NCBI GenBank assembly: GCA_028671895.1
Contig: CM053802.1
Location: 368,631-432,630 of the forward strand
Direction: 5' to 3'
Length of the DNA stretch: 64,000 nt
Source: Oenanthe sinensis
Taxonomy: Eukaryota > Streptophyta > Magnoliopsida > Apiales > Apiaceae
This document shows positions 21,432 to 33,940 of the stretch, piece after piece. Numbering within the stretch: position 1 is the stretch's first letter; the number at the start of each line of letters is the position of its first letter. A program made the translations under genes and the position numbers. The notes below the pieces were generated by a model. It did no database searches. It was not told the DNA's origin and saw nothing but the letters and a program-made list of their open reading frames with translations.

Positions 21432-22897
21432 TATATAATAATTGGGGTTAAGGAAGGTGATGTGATATCTTGATATTTGCAATGCACGTGTCATTTTTAA
21501 ATATTTAAAATATAAATTTATTGTAATTTTAAAATAAATTCATATATTATAATTCTTATTTCATATTTTAATAGTTTTAATGTTATATAATATTAAGTGT
21601 GAAAAAAATATTTTATTATTAACCACAGATTTTTTTTTTGAAAGTAACCACACAGATTAACTATAATATAATTGTTTTGATATTTACTTCTTATTTATTG
21701 AAATATCAATACAATAAATTCTTTATATATATATATATAATTTTAATTTATAATATTATATATATATATATATACACTTAAAATAATTACTTATTTTTTA
21801 TTATGACGACCACGACAACCACATTAACCCCTTTATTATAATTATATACAGGGTATAATTCATTGAACCCACCTGCTATTTTAATGCCGCTGCCTGCTGT
21901 TTTTGCTCAGATTGCTTAAATTTATTTTACCTGCTCATTTCACTTAAATTTACCACCTCCTTTATATTTAATTTAAATTGTTTAAAGTTTATATTTTTAA
22001 AATTTTTATTTTTGACATGAATCTTTGTTTTTATCATGTCAAAGATTTACCGCATCCTTTTTCTTTAATATAAATTATTTAATTTTTATACTTTTTATAT
22101 TTTTATTTCTCTTTGTAATGAAGCATATATATTATAATTGACTAATTTTCTGCTACATAAATATAATAATTAATAATCATGAAATTATATGATTTTTTCA
22201 ATATACGCTATAATTTATGAATATTTGATATTATAATATATTGTATTGAGATAAATTAATATTTTATTGAGATAAATTCTTACATTATTACCAAACTCCG
22301 ATATGATTTAAGAAGTGTGTCGACTTTTAAGAGTGATATGATATAAGAGGGGTGCGGCTTTTAAGAGAGTTAATTCATTATATTTAATATTTTTAATTCG
22401 TAATGTTATTGTTATTTGTAATTTCGTATTTTTTAATTTTAAAATTATTACAAACTATATATATATTATGATATTGTTTTTCCAACTAATAATTCATATA
22501 ATTGTTTTTTAAAATCTTAATTATTAATTTTGAATTAAACTATTATATTGGTTATTAAATATTTTTAAATAATAAATATTAATTAATTCATTTGAAGATA
22601 ATTTGACAATTAATACTTATGCACTTATTCGAGTCATAATACAAAATACATATTTGAATAATTTACATAACTATTTATTTTAAAATTATAGATTTGATTG
22701 AATTTTTTGCATGTACATAGGTAGCACAAGCCATTTAAAAATATATTTAAAATAATTTTCAACAATTATCAAATATAAAGTTTTATAAGCCGCGCGTAGC
22801 GCGACATTGTTCCCTACTTTTTACTTTAACCTAAATCAAATTATCCATTATTACACACAAACTCAATGTCTTTTGATCAATCTAAGTATATGTTATT
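21432..22897. other. AT-rich intergenic DNA
   Basis: No gene is supported. At 22790-22803 a CCGCGCGTAGCGCG hairpin after TATAAG looks like the end of another Helitron or MITE family, but I could not find its partner. Confidence 0.4.
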
Positions 22898-23142
22898 CTC
22901 TCCGTCCTATTTGATTCTTAACATTTCTGATAGACTGTTTGATATGCATTTTAAGGTATATATAAAATATAGTTACATAACATATTTTTATAATTTTCTA
23001 TTTTTGAATAAAAATTGAATGTTTAAATCTGTATTCAGAAAAAAAAATGAAAATAAGTTATGGAACTATACTTTACGTGCACCTTAAAATGCGTACCAGA
23101 CACTCTTTCAGAAATGTCAAGAATCAAATGGAACGGAGGGAG
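22898..23142. mobile_element. Stowaway-like MITE
   Basis: Ends CTCTCCGTCCTATTTGATTC and its inverted partner GAATCAAATGGAACGGAGGGAG. The long inverted repeat also includes ATGCATTTTAAGG/CCTTAAAATGCG inside. Same terminal family as 24857, 50501 and 52278. Confidence 0.75.
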
Positions 23143-23799
23143 TAGTTTGTAAGACAATATTATAATTTTTTTATTAATTATTATTTATTTATTTATTTAT
23201 TTTTATACAATCTTTTTTATTTTAAATATTTTCTAATAACCCGTCCAAATTAAACCGATCCAATCCAAATCGATTAAATTGAATTGGTTTGAATTATGAA
23301 TTTATTTTTAATAAATTGAATTGATAATTTTTAAAATTAATTAAATTAAATGGGGTTAAAAAAATTTTACAATCCGCCCGATCCTAACAGGGTAAACCCG
23401 GGGTGACAACTGTAGACATATATCAGTAAGTTTAACTGTATATACACATCCTGTAAAAAAAACTGTATATACACATCCTGTAAAAAAAAACTGTATATAC
23501 ACATATATTCATTTGTCAAACTCTTGCCATGTGACTAATCAGTAAGGAGACATACATACATTTAACTGTTTTTTTTAACATTTTCCTAAAAAAAAGTATT
23601 TTTTTAACATGGTTAAGTGAGATGAAGAAAAAGAATACGGTGGGAGCAGCTCCAACAAGCTCCTAATTTTTTCTCTAATAATAATATAATTAAATTATCT
23701 CTTAGCTATTTAAAATACAAAATTAGACATCATCTCCAACAATATTTTTATCATATCTCTTAAATTAAATATATCATGTATATTAGTAATAGAAGAGAT
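23143..23799. other. Intergenic DNA with degenerate CCAATCC tract and a short tandem repeat
   Basis: 23235-23410 is a degenerate AAACCGATCCAATCC-type tract. 23430-23505 has three tandem copies of a ~30-bp unit (AACTGTATATACACATCCTG). No gene seen. Confidence 0.5.
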
Positions 23800-24313
23800 A
23801 AGAGCAACTTCAACAATTACTCTATACATGCTCTTAAGTTAAATTTTGAAGAATTTATAACAAAAAGTCTCTCCAACACACTCCCAACGCCTCGTTATAT
23901 TCATAAGAACTTCAAAACTCTCATCAATGATGAGCAGCATATATTGCTCCTTCATTTAATTTTATATTAATAAATATAGTACATATATTTATAGAGCTGT
24001 TGGACTGGTCATTGTTTTATACATGGAAAATACATGAATAATGGATAGAGATAAAGTTTGAGGAGGTTTGTTGGAATGAAGAGATATATCTTTATCTTAA
24101 GAGTACATTTAATAATAATTGATGTGAGGAGGACATTACGTGATTATTGGAATTGCTCTAAGGAGAGGAGAGAGACTCTTAGAAATAAAATGAATGAATT
24201 GGCTCTTAAATATTTGAGAAAAAACTAGGAGATAAGTTGAAGTTTAATTGCAAAGAATTTTCCTCAAATTTTGGCTTAAGAGCTTGAAATAAGTAGTTAT
24301 TGGAGATGCTCTC
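23800..24313. mobile_element. Inverted-repeat DNA element (about 510 bp)
   Basis: The left end AGAGCAACTTCAACAATTAC... through TTAAATTTTGAAGAATTT is matched in inverted orientation by 24245-24313 (...CTTAAGAGCTTGAAATAAGTAGTTATTGGAGATGCTCT). Inverted ends of 60-70 bp suggest a non-autonomous DNA transposon. Superfamily not determined. Confidence 0.5.
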
Positions 24314-24389
24314 AGAGCAGAGCAGAGCAGAGATGTTAAAAAATCCTAAACCCGAAATCTGATTCAAAAGAAAATTCAAAAAATCCAAC

Positions 24390-24830
24390 TCAAAAAAAGT
24401 CCGGCCCGGTTAGGCCCGACCCAAGGACCTTGAGTGGGACTACTAATTTTGATTAAAATCTGCCCAACCTGAAATATGAAAAATTCAGATTTAATCCTGG
24501 ATCTGGATAAAACCAGAATCTGGATAAATCTCGGTTTCCGGATAAAATCCAGGTTTTTAAAAAAACCCGAAAAAAACTCAATTTTTTAATGAAAATTCAA
24601 AAATGTATAATATTTTTAATAAATTTTAATAATATTAATATATAAATTAAAAAAGCCCGGCCCGGCCCGGTCTCTTGGGCATTAAATGGACCTTATTTTC
24701 TTAGAGAAATTCGGCCCGACCCAACCCAATTATAATAAAAGCCCGGCCCGATACGGGAAAAAATTGGGTTTTTGAAAATTCAGATAAAATCCGGCACGCC
24801 CGGCTATTTGTACATCTTTATCCAAGAGTC
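24390..24830. repeat. CCCGG/GGCCCGACCC-rich degenerate tract
   Basis: A pyrimidine-biased, GC-rich tract in AT-rich surroundings, built from GGCCCGGCCC and AAATCCGG variants. It ends in CCGGCTATTTGTACATCT. Related tracts occur at 25845-26135 and 26745-26890. It looks like part of a transposon family rather than a gene. Confidence 0.45.
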
Positions 24831-24856
24831 TCCAGTTGGCTTCTAAATATAATATA

Positions 24857-25105
24857 CTCCCTCCGTCCCAAATTAACTGTTTTTTTGTGTGGTCAATTTG
24901 AGTTAAGTTTGATTGAGAATGAAAAAATATTTTTTTATAATTTTAAAAAACTAAAATATATATGTTAAAGTAGATTAAATATATTTTCCAATAATATAGT
25001 TTTTATAACCATTTTCAATTATACACTATATGTAATTTTCAGTCAAATTTGAGTCAATTAAATCACGGAAAAGTCAAATAAGACAATTAATTTGGGACGG
25101 AGGGA
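24857..25105. mobile_element. Stowaway-like MITE
   Basis: CTCCCTCCGTCCCAAATTAA at the left and TTAATTTGGGACGGAGGGA at the right, next to TA dinucleotides, with inverted internal arms. Confidence 0.8.
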
Positions 25106-25844
25106 ATAAAATATCAAGCTCCTAGTCATTTAACACATTCTTAAGAGTGTCAACTCCAACAATATTCCTTATATTTCCTCTCTATTTTATTTTTTTTATT
25201 AATATATGGACTCCAATATAATAAAAAAGTGAAAAAAAAAATGAATATTTTAGAAGAAATAAATATTTTATTAATATAAAAAAGATATGAGCCACGAAGA
25301 GACTCCTAAAAATTTTAAAAATTACCGGTAGTTTCTTAGAATCCTATTTTTTGTTGTAGTCTCTATTTTTTTTTTATTCTGGAGGGGAGACGCACCGAGG
25401 ACTTATATTATATACGGCTTCTTCAGCGACTCTTAAAGAGATCTACAGTACAACAGCTGGCTTTGGGCTGGGGCCTTGTTCCCTCCCTGCATGTTAGACT
25501 GGAGTGATGCCCAGTGTATATCTTTTATATCTTACACGAATACATTTTATTTTTCTTTTTAAATTATATATAGAATAAAGTATATTATGCGTGCTTATAT
25601 TTTAATTGATATATTGCTTGAAATAACATATTAAAAAAACTACCACTTATAATATTAAAAATTATATTTAATTCATTTTAATTAATTTCATGGTTTTTTT
25701 ATTTACATTGTAACAATTATATTTATACTATATGTCTAATTCAAACCAAATAAATGGTTATTGAAATAAAAATCCTCCAAAAATTAATCAGAAATAAACG
25801 AAAATTGAGTATTGTTGCTCTAGGTGTTACCACGCAGTAGTCCC
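25106..25844. other. AT-rich intergenic DNA
   Basis: No gene or clear repeat boundary recognised. Confidence 0.4.
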
Positions 25845-26890
25845 AAGGCCCGTGATCCGATCGGGAAAAAAATTGAAAAAAATCTGATCCGAAAAAGTCC
25901 GGTTCAAGCCGAATTCAGCCCGCGGGTCTTAATGGACCACATATTTTTCAAGAAAATCCGGCCCGATCCGATCCAAAAAAAGCCGTATTTAGGCCCGATC
26001 TGAAAAAAATCCGGATTTAGTCCCAATCCAGATTAAAATCCGGTCTGGCCCGGATTTAGCCCAGTCAGGCCCGATCCGATCCGGTCTGGCCCGATCCGAT
26101 CCGGATTTTGTCTGTTTTTTTTGAAAAATTCGTATAAAATTCGAAATATATTTAAAATTTTATTTATTTATTTTTTAAAAATATGTAATGAAATATTGTA
26201 TATAGATATATCTTGACATCCGTACGGTTGGATCGTCGATAAATAATTTTAAAAAAATAGAAATAACAATCTGTGATAAAGCTCTAGTTACGAGTACTAG
26301 TCAATATAATAGTGACCTACTAAGATTTCCAATCAAATTAATTTTCTATTTTTTGAAAATTTAGGAATATCATTATATTATATATATCTTGACATCCGTA
26401 CGGTTGGATCGTCGATAAATATTTTTAAAAAAATAGAAACAACAATCTGTGACAAATCACTAGTTACGAGTACCAGTATAGTAGTGATCTACTAAGATCT
26501 CCAACCAAATTAATTTTTTATTTTTTGAAAATTTGGGAATAATATCATATTAGATATATATTGACATTCGTACGGTTGGATTATCGATAAATATTTTTTA
26601 AAAATAAAAACAATAATCCGTGACAAAACACCAGCTCCAAGTACTAGTCAATATAGCAATGATCTACTAAGATCTCCAACCAAATTAATTTTTTTTTTAA
26701 ATTTGGGAATATTATTAAAAGAATATTAATAATTAAATATTATTAAAAAAAATCCGGTTCCGATCCGGCCCGATCCGCGGGCCTTAAATGGACCTACTAT
26801 TTTACAGGGAAATCTGGCCCAATCCGATCCGATTTAAAAAAATCCCAATTTTTTTCAATCCGGTCCGAATCGGGTTTTTGTGCATCTCTG
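25845..26890. repeat. CCGG-rich element enclosing three ~175-bp tandem units
   Basis: GC-rich tracts (GATCCGG/GGCCCGATCC variants) at 25845-26135 and 26745-26890 flank three tandem units that start near 26213, 26389 and 26561 (periods 176 and 172). Each unit begins TTGACATCCGTACGGTTGGA and contains GATCTACTAAGATCTCCAA-like sequence. The outer tracts share CGGGCCTTAAATGGACC-type motifs, so they may be the two ends of one element. Confidence 0.6.
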
Positions 26891-28430
26891 TCCAGGGGAG
26901 GAGCGAAAAGAACAAAGAAACAGGCATATTGTCTTTAGGCGGCCTATTCAAAGTAAACATGATTGCATGCATGAATAAGCTTATAAGATTAAGCTGTTTT
27001 TGATATTTGGTTTGCCCCAGGATTATCAATTTTAGGCTACTGGATAATTTTATATATTAAAATATAAAATTAATTCGAAGCCATTAAAAAATAATTAATT
27101 CGTAAAATCTTGATATTAATCGGGCCCGATAATTAAGGTCTCGTTTGCTATTGTTGTTGCAGACACTTATAACAGTTTTTTGTTAAAAAATTGTTAGAAA
27201 GATGTTTGATAAAATTTAAAGATTGTTGTCTGAAAAAACGTTTTGGTAGAGAAATCATGTCCCCATATTGTCGAAAAAAACTGCTTTTCAGTTTTTACAG
27301 GAAATAATTACAAGTTTCATCATCAAATCTCACCAAAAACATTATTTATATATATTATATATCAAAATATATACAAAACAAAACAAAATTATCAAACAGG
27401 TATCTGATTTTTCTTAACAACACTTTTTTTCCACTGACATTTTTTCCACAGTATAACAGTTTTCAACAGTAATCTCAAATTGACCCTAAGCGGTGACACT
27501 AAATTAATGGGACCTGTGAAAATGCGTGCTACCTGCACCTGGACACAAACACCCTGTATGATTAAGTCAGTGATAAGATAATTAGACATTTATTAAATTA
27601 TTATTACATATAGTTTTATTTGGCATATGAAATATTTTGCACAAATCATTTTTTAATTTAAATTATAATATTTCAAATTTAAATTCTAAATTATGCAATT
27701 GACATAGCAAAATTTCATCTTATCCAATTTAAAATAAATAATTCCAATTTTATTTTAATTTTAGTACCATTATCTTATATAATTAAAGCATAACTAATAT
27801 TCATGTAAATAAAACACTTACTAAAATAATTTATTTAAAATAGTATCAGAAATATTATATGTAATTTAAAATGGAGGAAATATTAATGAATAAAACGCAT
27901 GCAACATGATGAAATAAATATTACTTGAGAGGGGGTAACAGTATGAAGAAGTAATTTTAAGTAAAAATTTAATGGTTATAATCTCAATTTATATGAAATG
28001 TAGAAACAATTGTGAAATTTATACAGATAGTTGGATGGTTATGGACGTTGGATATATCAATTAATGTGGGCATTATTATAATTATAATTATTATTATAAT
28101 TTCCATGTGTTTCTTATTGCTTCTTTTTAGAAAATATTGTTAAAAAAATGAAAACCTAACCAGAGAAAGAGAAAGAAGCAAGGATGGGGGCAGATAAGAT
28201 AAAAGGGAAGCAGGTGTAAATAATAATAAATATAATAAGAAGGAGAATAAGGTAATTAACAAATAAAAAAAAGGATGAAGCAAAAAGGGTAAGAAGCCGG
28301 CGCAGGGAGTTTGTAATGTCCGGTGCCGACTAAACTGATAAACTCAAAAGAAAGAAAAATATTAACTAGTAGCGAGTAATAAATAAATAAGAAAACAAAA
28401 GTCTCTTTCTGAGCCCCCCCCCCCTGTCCT
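26891..28430. other. Intergenic DNA with an organellar rRNA scrap
   Basis: Mostly AT-rich. 27180-27410 has weak inverted arms (GATGTTTGATAAAATT against AAAATTATCAAAC) that may be a decayed MITE. 27513-27566 is annotated separately. The last few hundred bases are the presumed trihelix promoter. Confidence 0.4.
27513..27566 (+). pseudogene. Decayed organellar large-subunit rRNA fragment
   Basis: CTGTGAAAATGCGTGCTACC through ACCTGCACCTGGACAC matches the conserved domain V segment of organellar or bacterial 23S/26S rRNA with a few changes. It overlaps by about 20 bases the end of the longer rRNA-derived piece at 49215-49379. Confidence 0.6.
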
Positions 28431-28452
28431 AAATATATTCGCCGGTCAAAGA

Positions 28453-28460
28453 AAACCCTA
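28453..28460 (+). promoter_or_regulatory. Telobox AAACCCTA in the trihelix 5' region
   Basis: AAACCCTA lies 51 bp before the ATG, followed by a CT-rich tract. Teloboxes recur near starts of plant housekeeping and growth genes. The role here is inferred. Confidence 0.4.
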
Positions 28461-28510
28461 GCTAGGCCGCCCCTCCTCTCTCTCTCTCACGAGACTCACA
28501 TTCACATCCC

Positions 28511-29719
28511 ATGGATGACGAAGATGACGAGATCCAATCGCACTCGCACTCGCAATCGCACTCGCACTCGCAATCATCTCCGTCTCCCCGCAGTGAATCT
28601 CCCCCGCCCAACGGAGGTCGCATCACCGTCACTGTCGCCGCCGCCGCACCTCCACCTCCTAACAACACCCTCACCCTCGCCCTCCCTATCCAACAACAAC
28701 AACAACTATTTCCTCCTCCTCCTCCTCCTCCTCAGCCTCACCTACTACAGCAGAGGATCGGCAACGGCGGCGGCCGCGAGGATTGCTGGAGCGAAGCCGC
28801 CACTGCCGTGTTAATCGATGCGTGGGGAGAAAGATACCTGGAATTAAGCAGAGGTAATCTGAAACAGAAACACTGGAAAGAGGTTGCTGATATTGTTAGC
28901 AGTCGTGAACATTTCGGTAAAATCCCCAAAACAGATATTCAATGTAAAAACCGGATCGACACTGTTAAGAAGAAGTATAAATCTGAAAAGGCTAAAATCT
29001 CTTCCGCTTCTGCTCCTAGTAACTGGCCTTTTTATCACACCCTCGATCAATTGATCGGTCCCTCTGCTAAGCCTCATTCTTCTCCTGCGCTATCTCCCCC
29101 GTTCCTACCTAAACCCGTGCCTATGGGAATACCTGTTGGAGTTAGATCCCTTCCTTATTATAAACAGCAACACCAGCAACAGCAAAAAAGACAAATTAAA
29201 AGGCGAGTCCCCCTTGATTCAGACTCCTCCCAATCCGACAGAGAACCATCCCCTCACTCCACCGATAGTTTCCCACCTGAGACGACTTATGAGCCTATTC
29301 CTAAAAGGCCTAGGTTTCTTCAGCCTCATAGAGAGATGAATTTGAGGCCAGTGGCTCAATTAGGATGGAAAGGGAAAGACAAGCAAAAAGATAAGAATTT
29401 TAATGCTAATCATACCAATGTCATTGCAAATGCACATTCGGATTGGGGGACTTCTGTTAGAGAGCTCACTCGTGCTATACTCAAATTTGGGGAAGCATAC
29501 GAACAAGCAGAGACATCAAAGCTGCAACAGTTGGCGGACATGGAGAAGCAGAGAATGAAGTTTGCAAAGGAGCTGGAGCTGCAGAGGATGCAGTTTTTCA
29601 TCAAGACACAATTGGAAATCTCTCAATTCAAACCTAGGAGAGACGGGGGAGGAGGAGGTAATACCAGTAACAATCACCATCTTAATAATAACATTAATAA
29701 TAGTGACAGTAGTAATTAG
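28511..29719 (+). CDS. Trihelix (GT factor) transcription factor, ASIL-like, 402 aa
   Basis: Single-exon gene. The N-terminus is low complexity: a (SHSQ)n-type His/Ser repeat, Ala and Pro runs, a short poly-Gln and a poly-Pro run. Residues about 90-182 form the trihelix Myb/SANT-like DNA-binding domain, with its conserved tryptophans (DCWSEAAT at the start, KHWKEVAD, then NWPFYHTLDQLIG). A basic stretch QKRQIKRRVP near 222-231 is a likely nuclear signal. The C-terminal helix (KFGEAYEQAETSKLQQLADM then KQRMKFAKELELQRMQFF) is the conserved tail of the ASIL/6b-interacting-protein subfamily, known in Arabidopsis as repressors of seed maturation genes. The subfamily assignment is from motif memory. 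The start fits a C-rich leader and lies at the head of the only long frame. Confidence 0.92.
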   Translation: MDDEDDEIQSHSHSQSHSHSQSSPSPRSESPPPNGGRITVTVAAAAPPPPNNTLTLALPIQQQQQLFPPPPPPPQPHLLQQRIGNGGGREDCWSEAATAVLIDAWGERYLELSRGNLKQKHWKEVADIVSSREHFGKIPKTDIQCKNRIDTVKKKYKSEKAKISSASAPSNWPFYHTLDQLIGPSAKPHSSPALSPPFLPKPVPMGIPVGVRSLPYYKQQHQQQQKRQIKRRVPLDSDSSQSDREPSPHSTDSFPPETTYEPIPKRPRFLQPHREMNLRPVAQLGWKGKDKQKDKNFNANHTNVIANAHSDWGTSVRELTRAILKFGEAYEQAETSKLQQLADMEKQRMKFAKELELQRMQFFIKTQLEISQFKPRRDGGGGGNTSNNHHLNNNINNSDSSN

Positions 29720-31770
29720 GTTTCATTCCGTTGATATTGAGAGGGTATTGGATTAGTGTTAGCGTTGTCTATGGGTTTAATAATACCCCTGTTGTTTACC
29801 CAACTTCTTGTATGTGCTGTTTGTAGTTTTAAAACCTTTATTATGTCTATGTTACACTTGATTTCATGCTTCTTAATTTCACATAATCATTGCATGTATT
29901 GAGACTTTGTTCATACAGAAACTTTTATTGTTATTGTTTCTAGTTACCTACTTGCCTTGTGAGAACACAAGTTTCATTCAACCACGACACAGACAGAATC
30001 TAATTTATAAGATTGAGATAAGTAATAAGTGATCGAAATCTTATGAGTAGATGCTATTAGGACTTGGGATTTCTTTTCGTGTTTTCAATGTGTACACTTG
30101 CACAATTTAAAACACACAGTGAGCTGCCAAAACTCATAAGTTCCAGCCTCCAAGAATCTTCAGAATAAAAGCTTGAAATCCTGGCACAAGGGATGTTATG
30201 TTCGACCTAGACCATGAGAATATTCACTATCCAGAGCTTTGCTTAATCGGGAATCTCCAAATGCTTTATAGTCACAGGCCACATGCATTAAGCATGTTAA
30301 AAATGGTGAGAATTAAGTTAGCAAAAAAAAAGGTGAGAATTACTCCATTTACTAGAGTGCAACTTTTAAGCATTTTAAAGATGGTGGGAAGTCTGTATGT
30401 AATGTTCTTTGTGTAGGGTTTTTTCTGAATTGCATTTTCCAGTTTTTAATAGTTAAAAGTATAAAAGAAAATACCCACATTATATATTCATTACATTGAT
30501 CCCCGTATGAGGACTAGGGTGAGTTAGGGGATTGGGTTGGAATTGGGTGATCAAAATTGCTCAACTATAAAACTTGTTAGTTTGGTGTATAAATTATTTA
30601 TTTTTTAACACTTAACTGTATTTCGTCAATTTTTTTTAACACATGTTAGTGAAATAATATTTAATTGTACTTTGATAACCTGAATTTAATTTTCTTACCG
30701 ACAAATTTTATAGTTGAGACATTTTTCTGTAAAAACATTATAGTTCAAGTCATCCATCCTTTATTATTGAGGGGAAGAAAAATAATATTTCATTGCAATT
30801 AAGTCTATATTTATATCCTACTTGAGGCAACAAGAAGAAAGGTAAAATTGTAATGATCGAGAAATTTACGTGTATTTTATAATGTTCAATTACGTTTTAA
30901 TGTGAATAATTGTGTTTTATATTAATTTTAGTGCATTTATCTGATTTATAATTTTTATTAAATAGAATAACCACCCAATATGTGATATGTGACTTCTGTG
31001 TAGCATATTATATTTTACTCTGTTTATCCGTAATTTTTGCAATTTAAAAAAAAGAAAATTTTGAATTAAAATTATCCAATCGGCCCCATGCAGAAGTTTC
31101 GAAACCTGTTTTTGGTACTTTCATTTTTATAAATTCATAAATTATTCAAAAATGATTTATTTCATTATTTTTGGAATAAAAAGATATTCATAATTTTAGG
31201 AAATTTTGACATAATTATTATATTTGTTTAAAAATAAAAAAATTATATTTTATCCCATAATTATTATTATTGGGCTTATTATTATTTATTCACTTTGAGT
31301 AATCAAAGTGAATACTAGGGTAAGCCTTACACGATTTTAGTCTCAAATTTCAGTTTTGGAGATGTTTGTATCAATAAAAAAAATTCGGTTAATTTTCTAA
31401 ATTTTACAAATTGGGTTCTGTTGATTTGTTGCTGATATAACTTGCCTAGTTGCATATAGCGTGACTATATCAGTTTATGGCTGTTTCTATTTTAATTTTT
31501 CATGTAGGAATTGGGTTCATCAATTTTTGACCGGAATTTTTGTCGAGTTTGCTAAAATCTGAGTTCCAGTCATTGTTTTTGATTGCCATGGTTGTTAATG
31601 AGTTGTGTAGTAGTCTGTGAACATGTAGGTAACAATTTTGTTAAGGTTGGTTAAGATTTGCTGTTAGGAATGAGTAGCTGAAACTTATACAGAATGAGGT
31701 GAATGTATAATTGATTTTTCTTTTTTTGCTTTATTAATGAACCAAGAATGAAATAATATGTTTATAACTT
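29720..31770. other. Trihelix 3' UTR and AT-rich intergenic DNA
   Basis: The 3' UTR probably ends by about 29900. Small frames near 30198-30416 have no family features and are not called. Confidence 0.45.
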
Positions 31771-32898
31771 TGTTAACTGTGCAAGTGTTTATCAATAATT
31801 GCGAAAATGAAATAGACACACACAAATTTCACATTCAAAATAATATTGTATTGAATTGAATTGCTACAAACCTGAGATTCTTGATGTGAATCTCAACTTC
31901 TTCTTCTTGAAAGATACAAGGAGTGAATACAATAGAAATATTCAACTTGCTAATCTGTGAGGTTGTGCTCTATGCTATACTCTTACAGACTAGTTACTAA
32001 AACTAGAAACAAACTAGAATTTACATCGTACACAATCCATTTCTATCTAAGTTTTTTACTTGACAGTCTATCCCTTCTCCATTTTATCTACTGTCTTTGT
32101 CTTGTTCTTCTTTCAAATTTCGTTGTAGACTTATCTCTATCTTTACAGGTTTGACTAATCCTGATCATGATAGAGCTTCAAAATACTTGTCTTATTCTTC
32201 TGCAAATCTCCTTGAAAATAACACATATGAAACATTCGAATACTTAACTGTATTGCACTTCGAGAAGTCATGATATGGACTTCTCGATCGAGTACTTCTG
32301 AGATTTCTCGATTAGCCTTTAGCCTGTTACTTTTCGAATGTCTAGACTTCTCGATTGCATAAGGCTTTGATGATTTCTCGATTAAGCTAGATTTCTCGAA
32401 TGATCTATTATCACAAACTTCTCGATTGCCCTCTTTCCTCAGACTTCTCGATTGCTTCATTGGCTTACTTCTCGATTTGTTTACTGGACTTCTCGAATGG
32501 GTACTATTTGACACTTCTCAAATGACTTCAATTTCTTGATTTCTCGATCGAATACTGAGCCATGGAGAGTTTTGAGACTTCTCTACTAGTTGCACATCTT
32601 TGACTTCTCTATCATGGTGATTTCTCAATTGATCATTTGCCTTAGAAACAATTCATTTTCTGAACTCCTTATTTGATGTGATCTTTATTCTCTTGATGCA
32701 TGATCCATAGACTCTTGAATCTTCTACCAGTACAATTATTCATAATATCACTCATTTACATTTAGAGTTATAGTATAAACATGTTTCTGACTGCAAACAC
32801 ATAATAAAAGAAACTAACTCACCACCTTATATAAGAAGTACTAGAGTGTTACAATATGACAAGTAAATACAATATAGTAGGCTTGATTTAGTCCAACA
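31771..32898 (-). mobile_element. Probable solo LTR (Copia/SIRE-like), 1128 bp
   Basis: Bounded by TGTTAACTG... and ...AGTCCAACA (inverted TGTT/AACA ends). On the minus strand it starts TGTTGGACTAAATCAAGCC, has TTATATAAGG soon after, and ends with a purine-poor tract as LTRs do. No internal coding region or second LTR follows. The flanks AACTT and TTTGC do not match, so a target duplication is not seen. About 15 irregularly spaced TCGAGAAGT-like motifs fill its centre (32270-32610 region). Confidence 0.6.
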
Positions 32899-33633
32899 TT
32901 TGCAATATCCGGAAAATATTTCCAGTCATCGAATAATCTCTTTTAATAGAAGAATGAATTGTGGACAAAATTTGATGTTATTATTAGTTACAACATGTTA
33001 CTGGAGTTAGGTTACCCTTGTTAGCCCTTGAAACCAGCACATAACGAGCTTCTTGCGTAAATTATAGCTCACTAGATTATCACCGGAATCTGGGGAAATT
33101 GTGAATCCGGCGTGTTCTTCCGCTATTCTGATCACTTTCCGGAAGACATTCAAACATACGAGGGTTTCGATTCTCAAATCCTAATTTCATTTTCAAACAA
33201 ATTGTTTTTGGAAATTATTTTTGATTTTTATTTTCTTTTAAATTCAAAAATTCTTTTTGATTATTTAAAAATCATTTTAAATTTGAAAAATATTTTTAAA
33301 AATCAAAATAAATTATTTTAATTTAGAATTTAATTTAATTATTTTAATTTATTTAGGTAATAATTTAATTAATTGATTAATTTAATTAATTGATTATTAT
33401 TTAAATATAATTAATGATAATTGAATTTAAATATTTTGAAAAATAAAATAATTTACTTATTTAAATTTATTTATTTAATTACATTTGCTTGCAAAATAAT
33501 CGTATTTTGCAAATTTTTAAACAAATATATATATATATATTTCTAAACCCCCCCCCCCCCCAAAAAAAAAAAAAAATTATATTCTCTTAATTTTTACGGT
33601 ATTTAAATTTAATAATACAGTCAGTTCTTCTAG
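32899..33633. other. Intergenic DNA with a C/A homopolymer junction
   Basis: AT-rich. 33547-33575 is a run of C followed by a run of A. No gene is supported. 33112-33321 is a low-complexity frame. Confidence 0.4.
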
Positions 33634-33940
33634 CTTTTAAAAATCTTCTTCAATATGAAAGTTCAGAGATCTTTCCATCTGCATGTTCGGGACTTGCATA
33701 TCTTTGTGATAATAGTCAAGCGGTGATATTCGAAGATGAATACCTTGAAACTCTTATTGATCGTCTTATTGTGCTCATTGAGTAAGTGCATTTGTTATGT
33801 TCACTCTTCTTTGTTGCAATTTTTGATTTAACATCCACGGTGTTTACCAATGTTTCAGTTCTGACTCACGTGTTAAAACCATTTATGAACTTGAAACATT
33901 GGGAAGTATTGTGAGATGGGGCAGCGATCATCAGATTGAG
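33634..33940 (+). pseudogene. Importin-alpha-like ARM-repeat gene fragment, two exons
   Basis: Exon-like segments 33634-33781 and 33859-33940 join in frame across a GT..AG intron. The product has ARM-repeat features of importin alpha, the nuclear import adaptor: SACSGLAYLCDNSQAVIF, then RVKTIYELETLGSIVRWGSD, matching the family pattern ACWALSYLSDN...ALRTVGNIVTG. Only about 77 residues remain, with no start, no further repeats and no stop. Downstream sequence is unrelated repeat. It is either a captured fragment or what is left of a larger gene. Confidence 0.5.

Noticed and set aside
28515..28814. Arg/Thr- and Leu-rich frames overlapping the trihelix N-terminus
   Set aside because: Frame shadows of the low-complexity region; the trihelix frame carries the conserved domain.
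30198..30416. 72-aa plus-strand ORF
   Set aside because: No conserved motif, codon bias or gene context; likely chance.
32155..32514. 119-aa Ser/Lys/Arg-rich minus-strand ORF
   Set aside because: Its periodic IEKS words come from the repeated TCGAGAAGT DNA motif in the solo LTR. There is no protein-level evidence.
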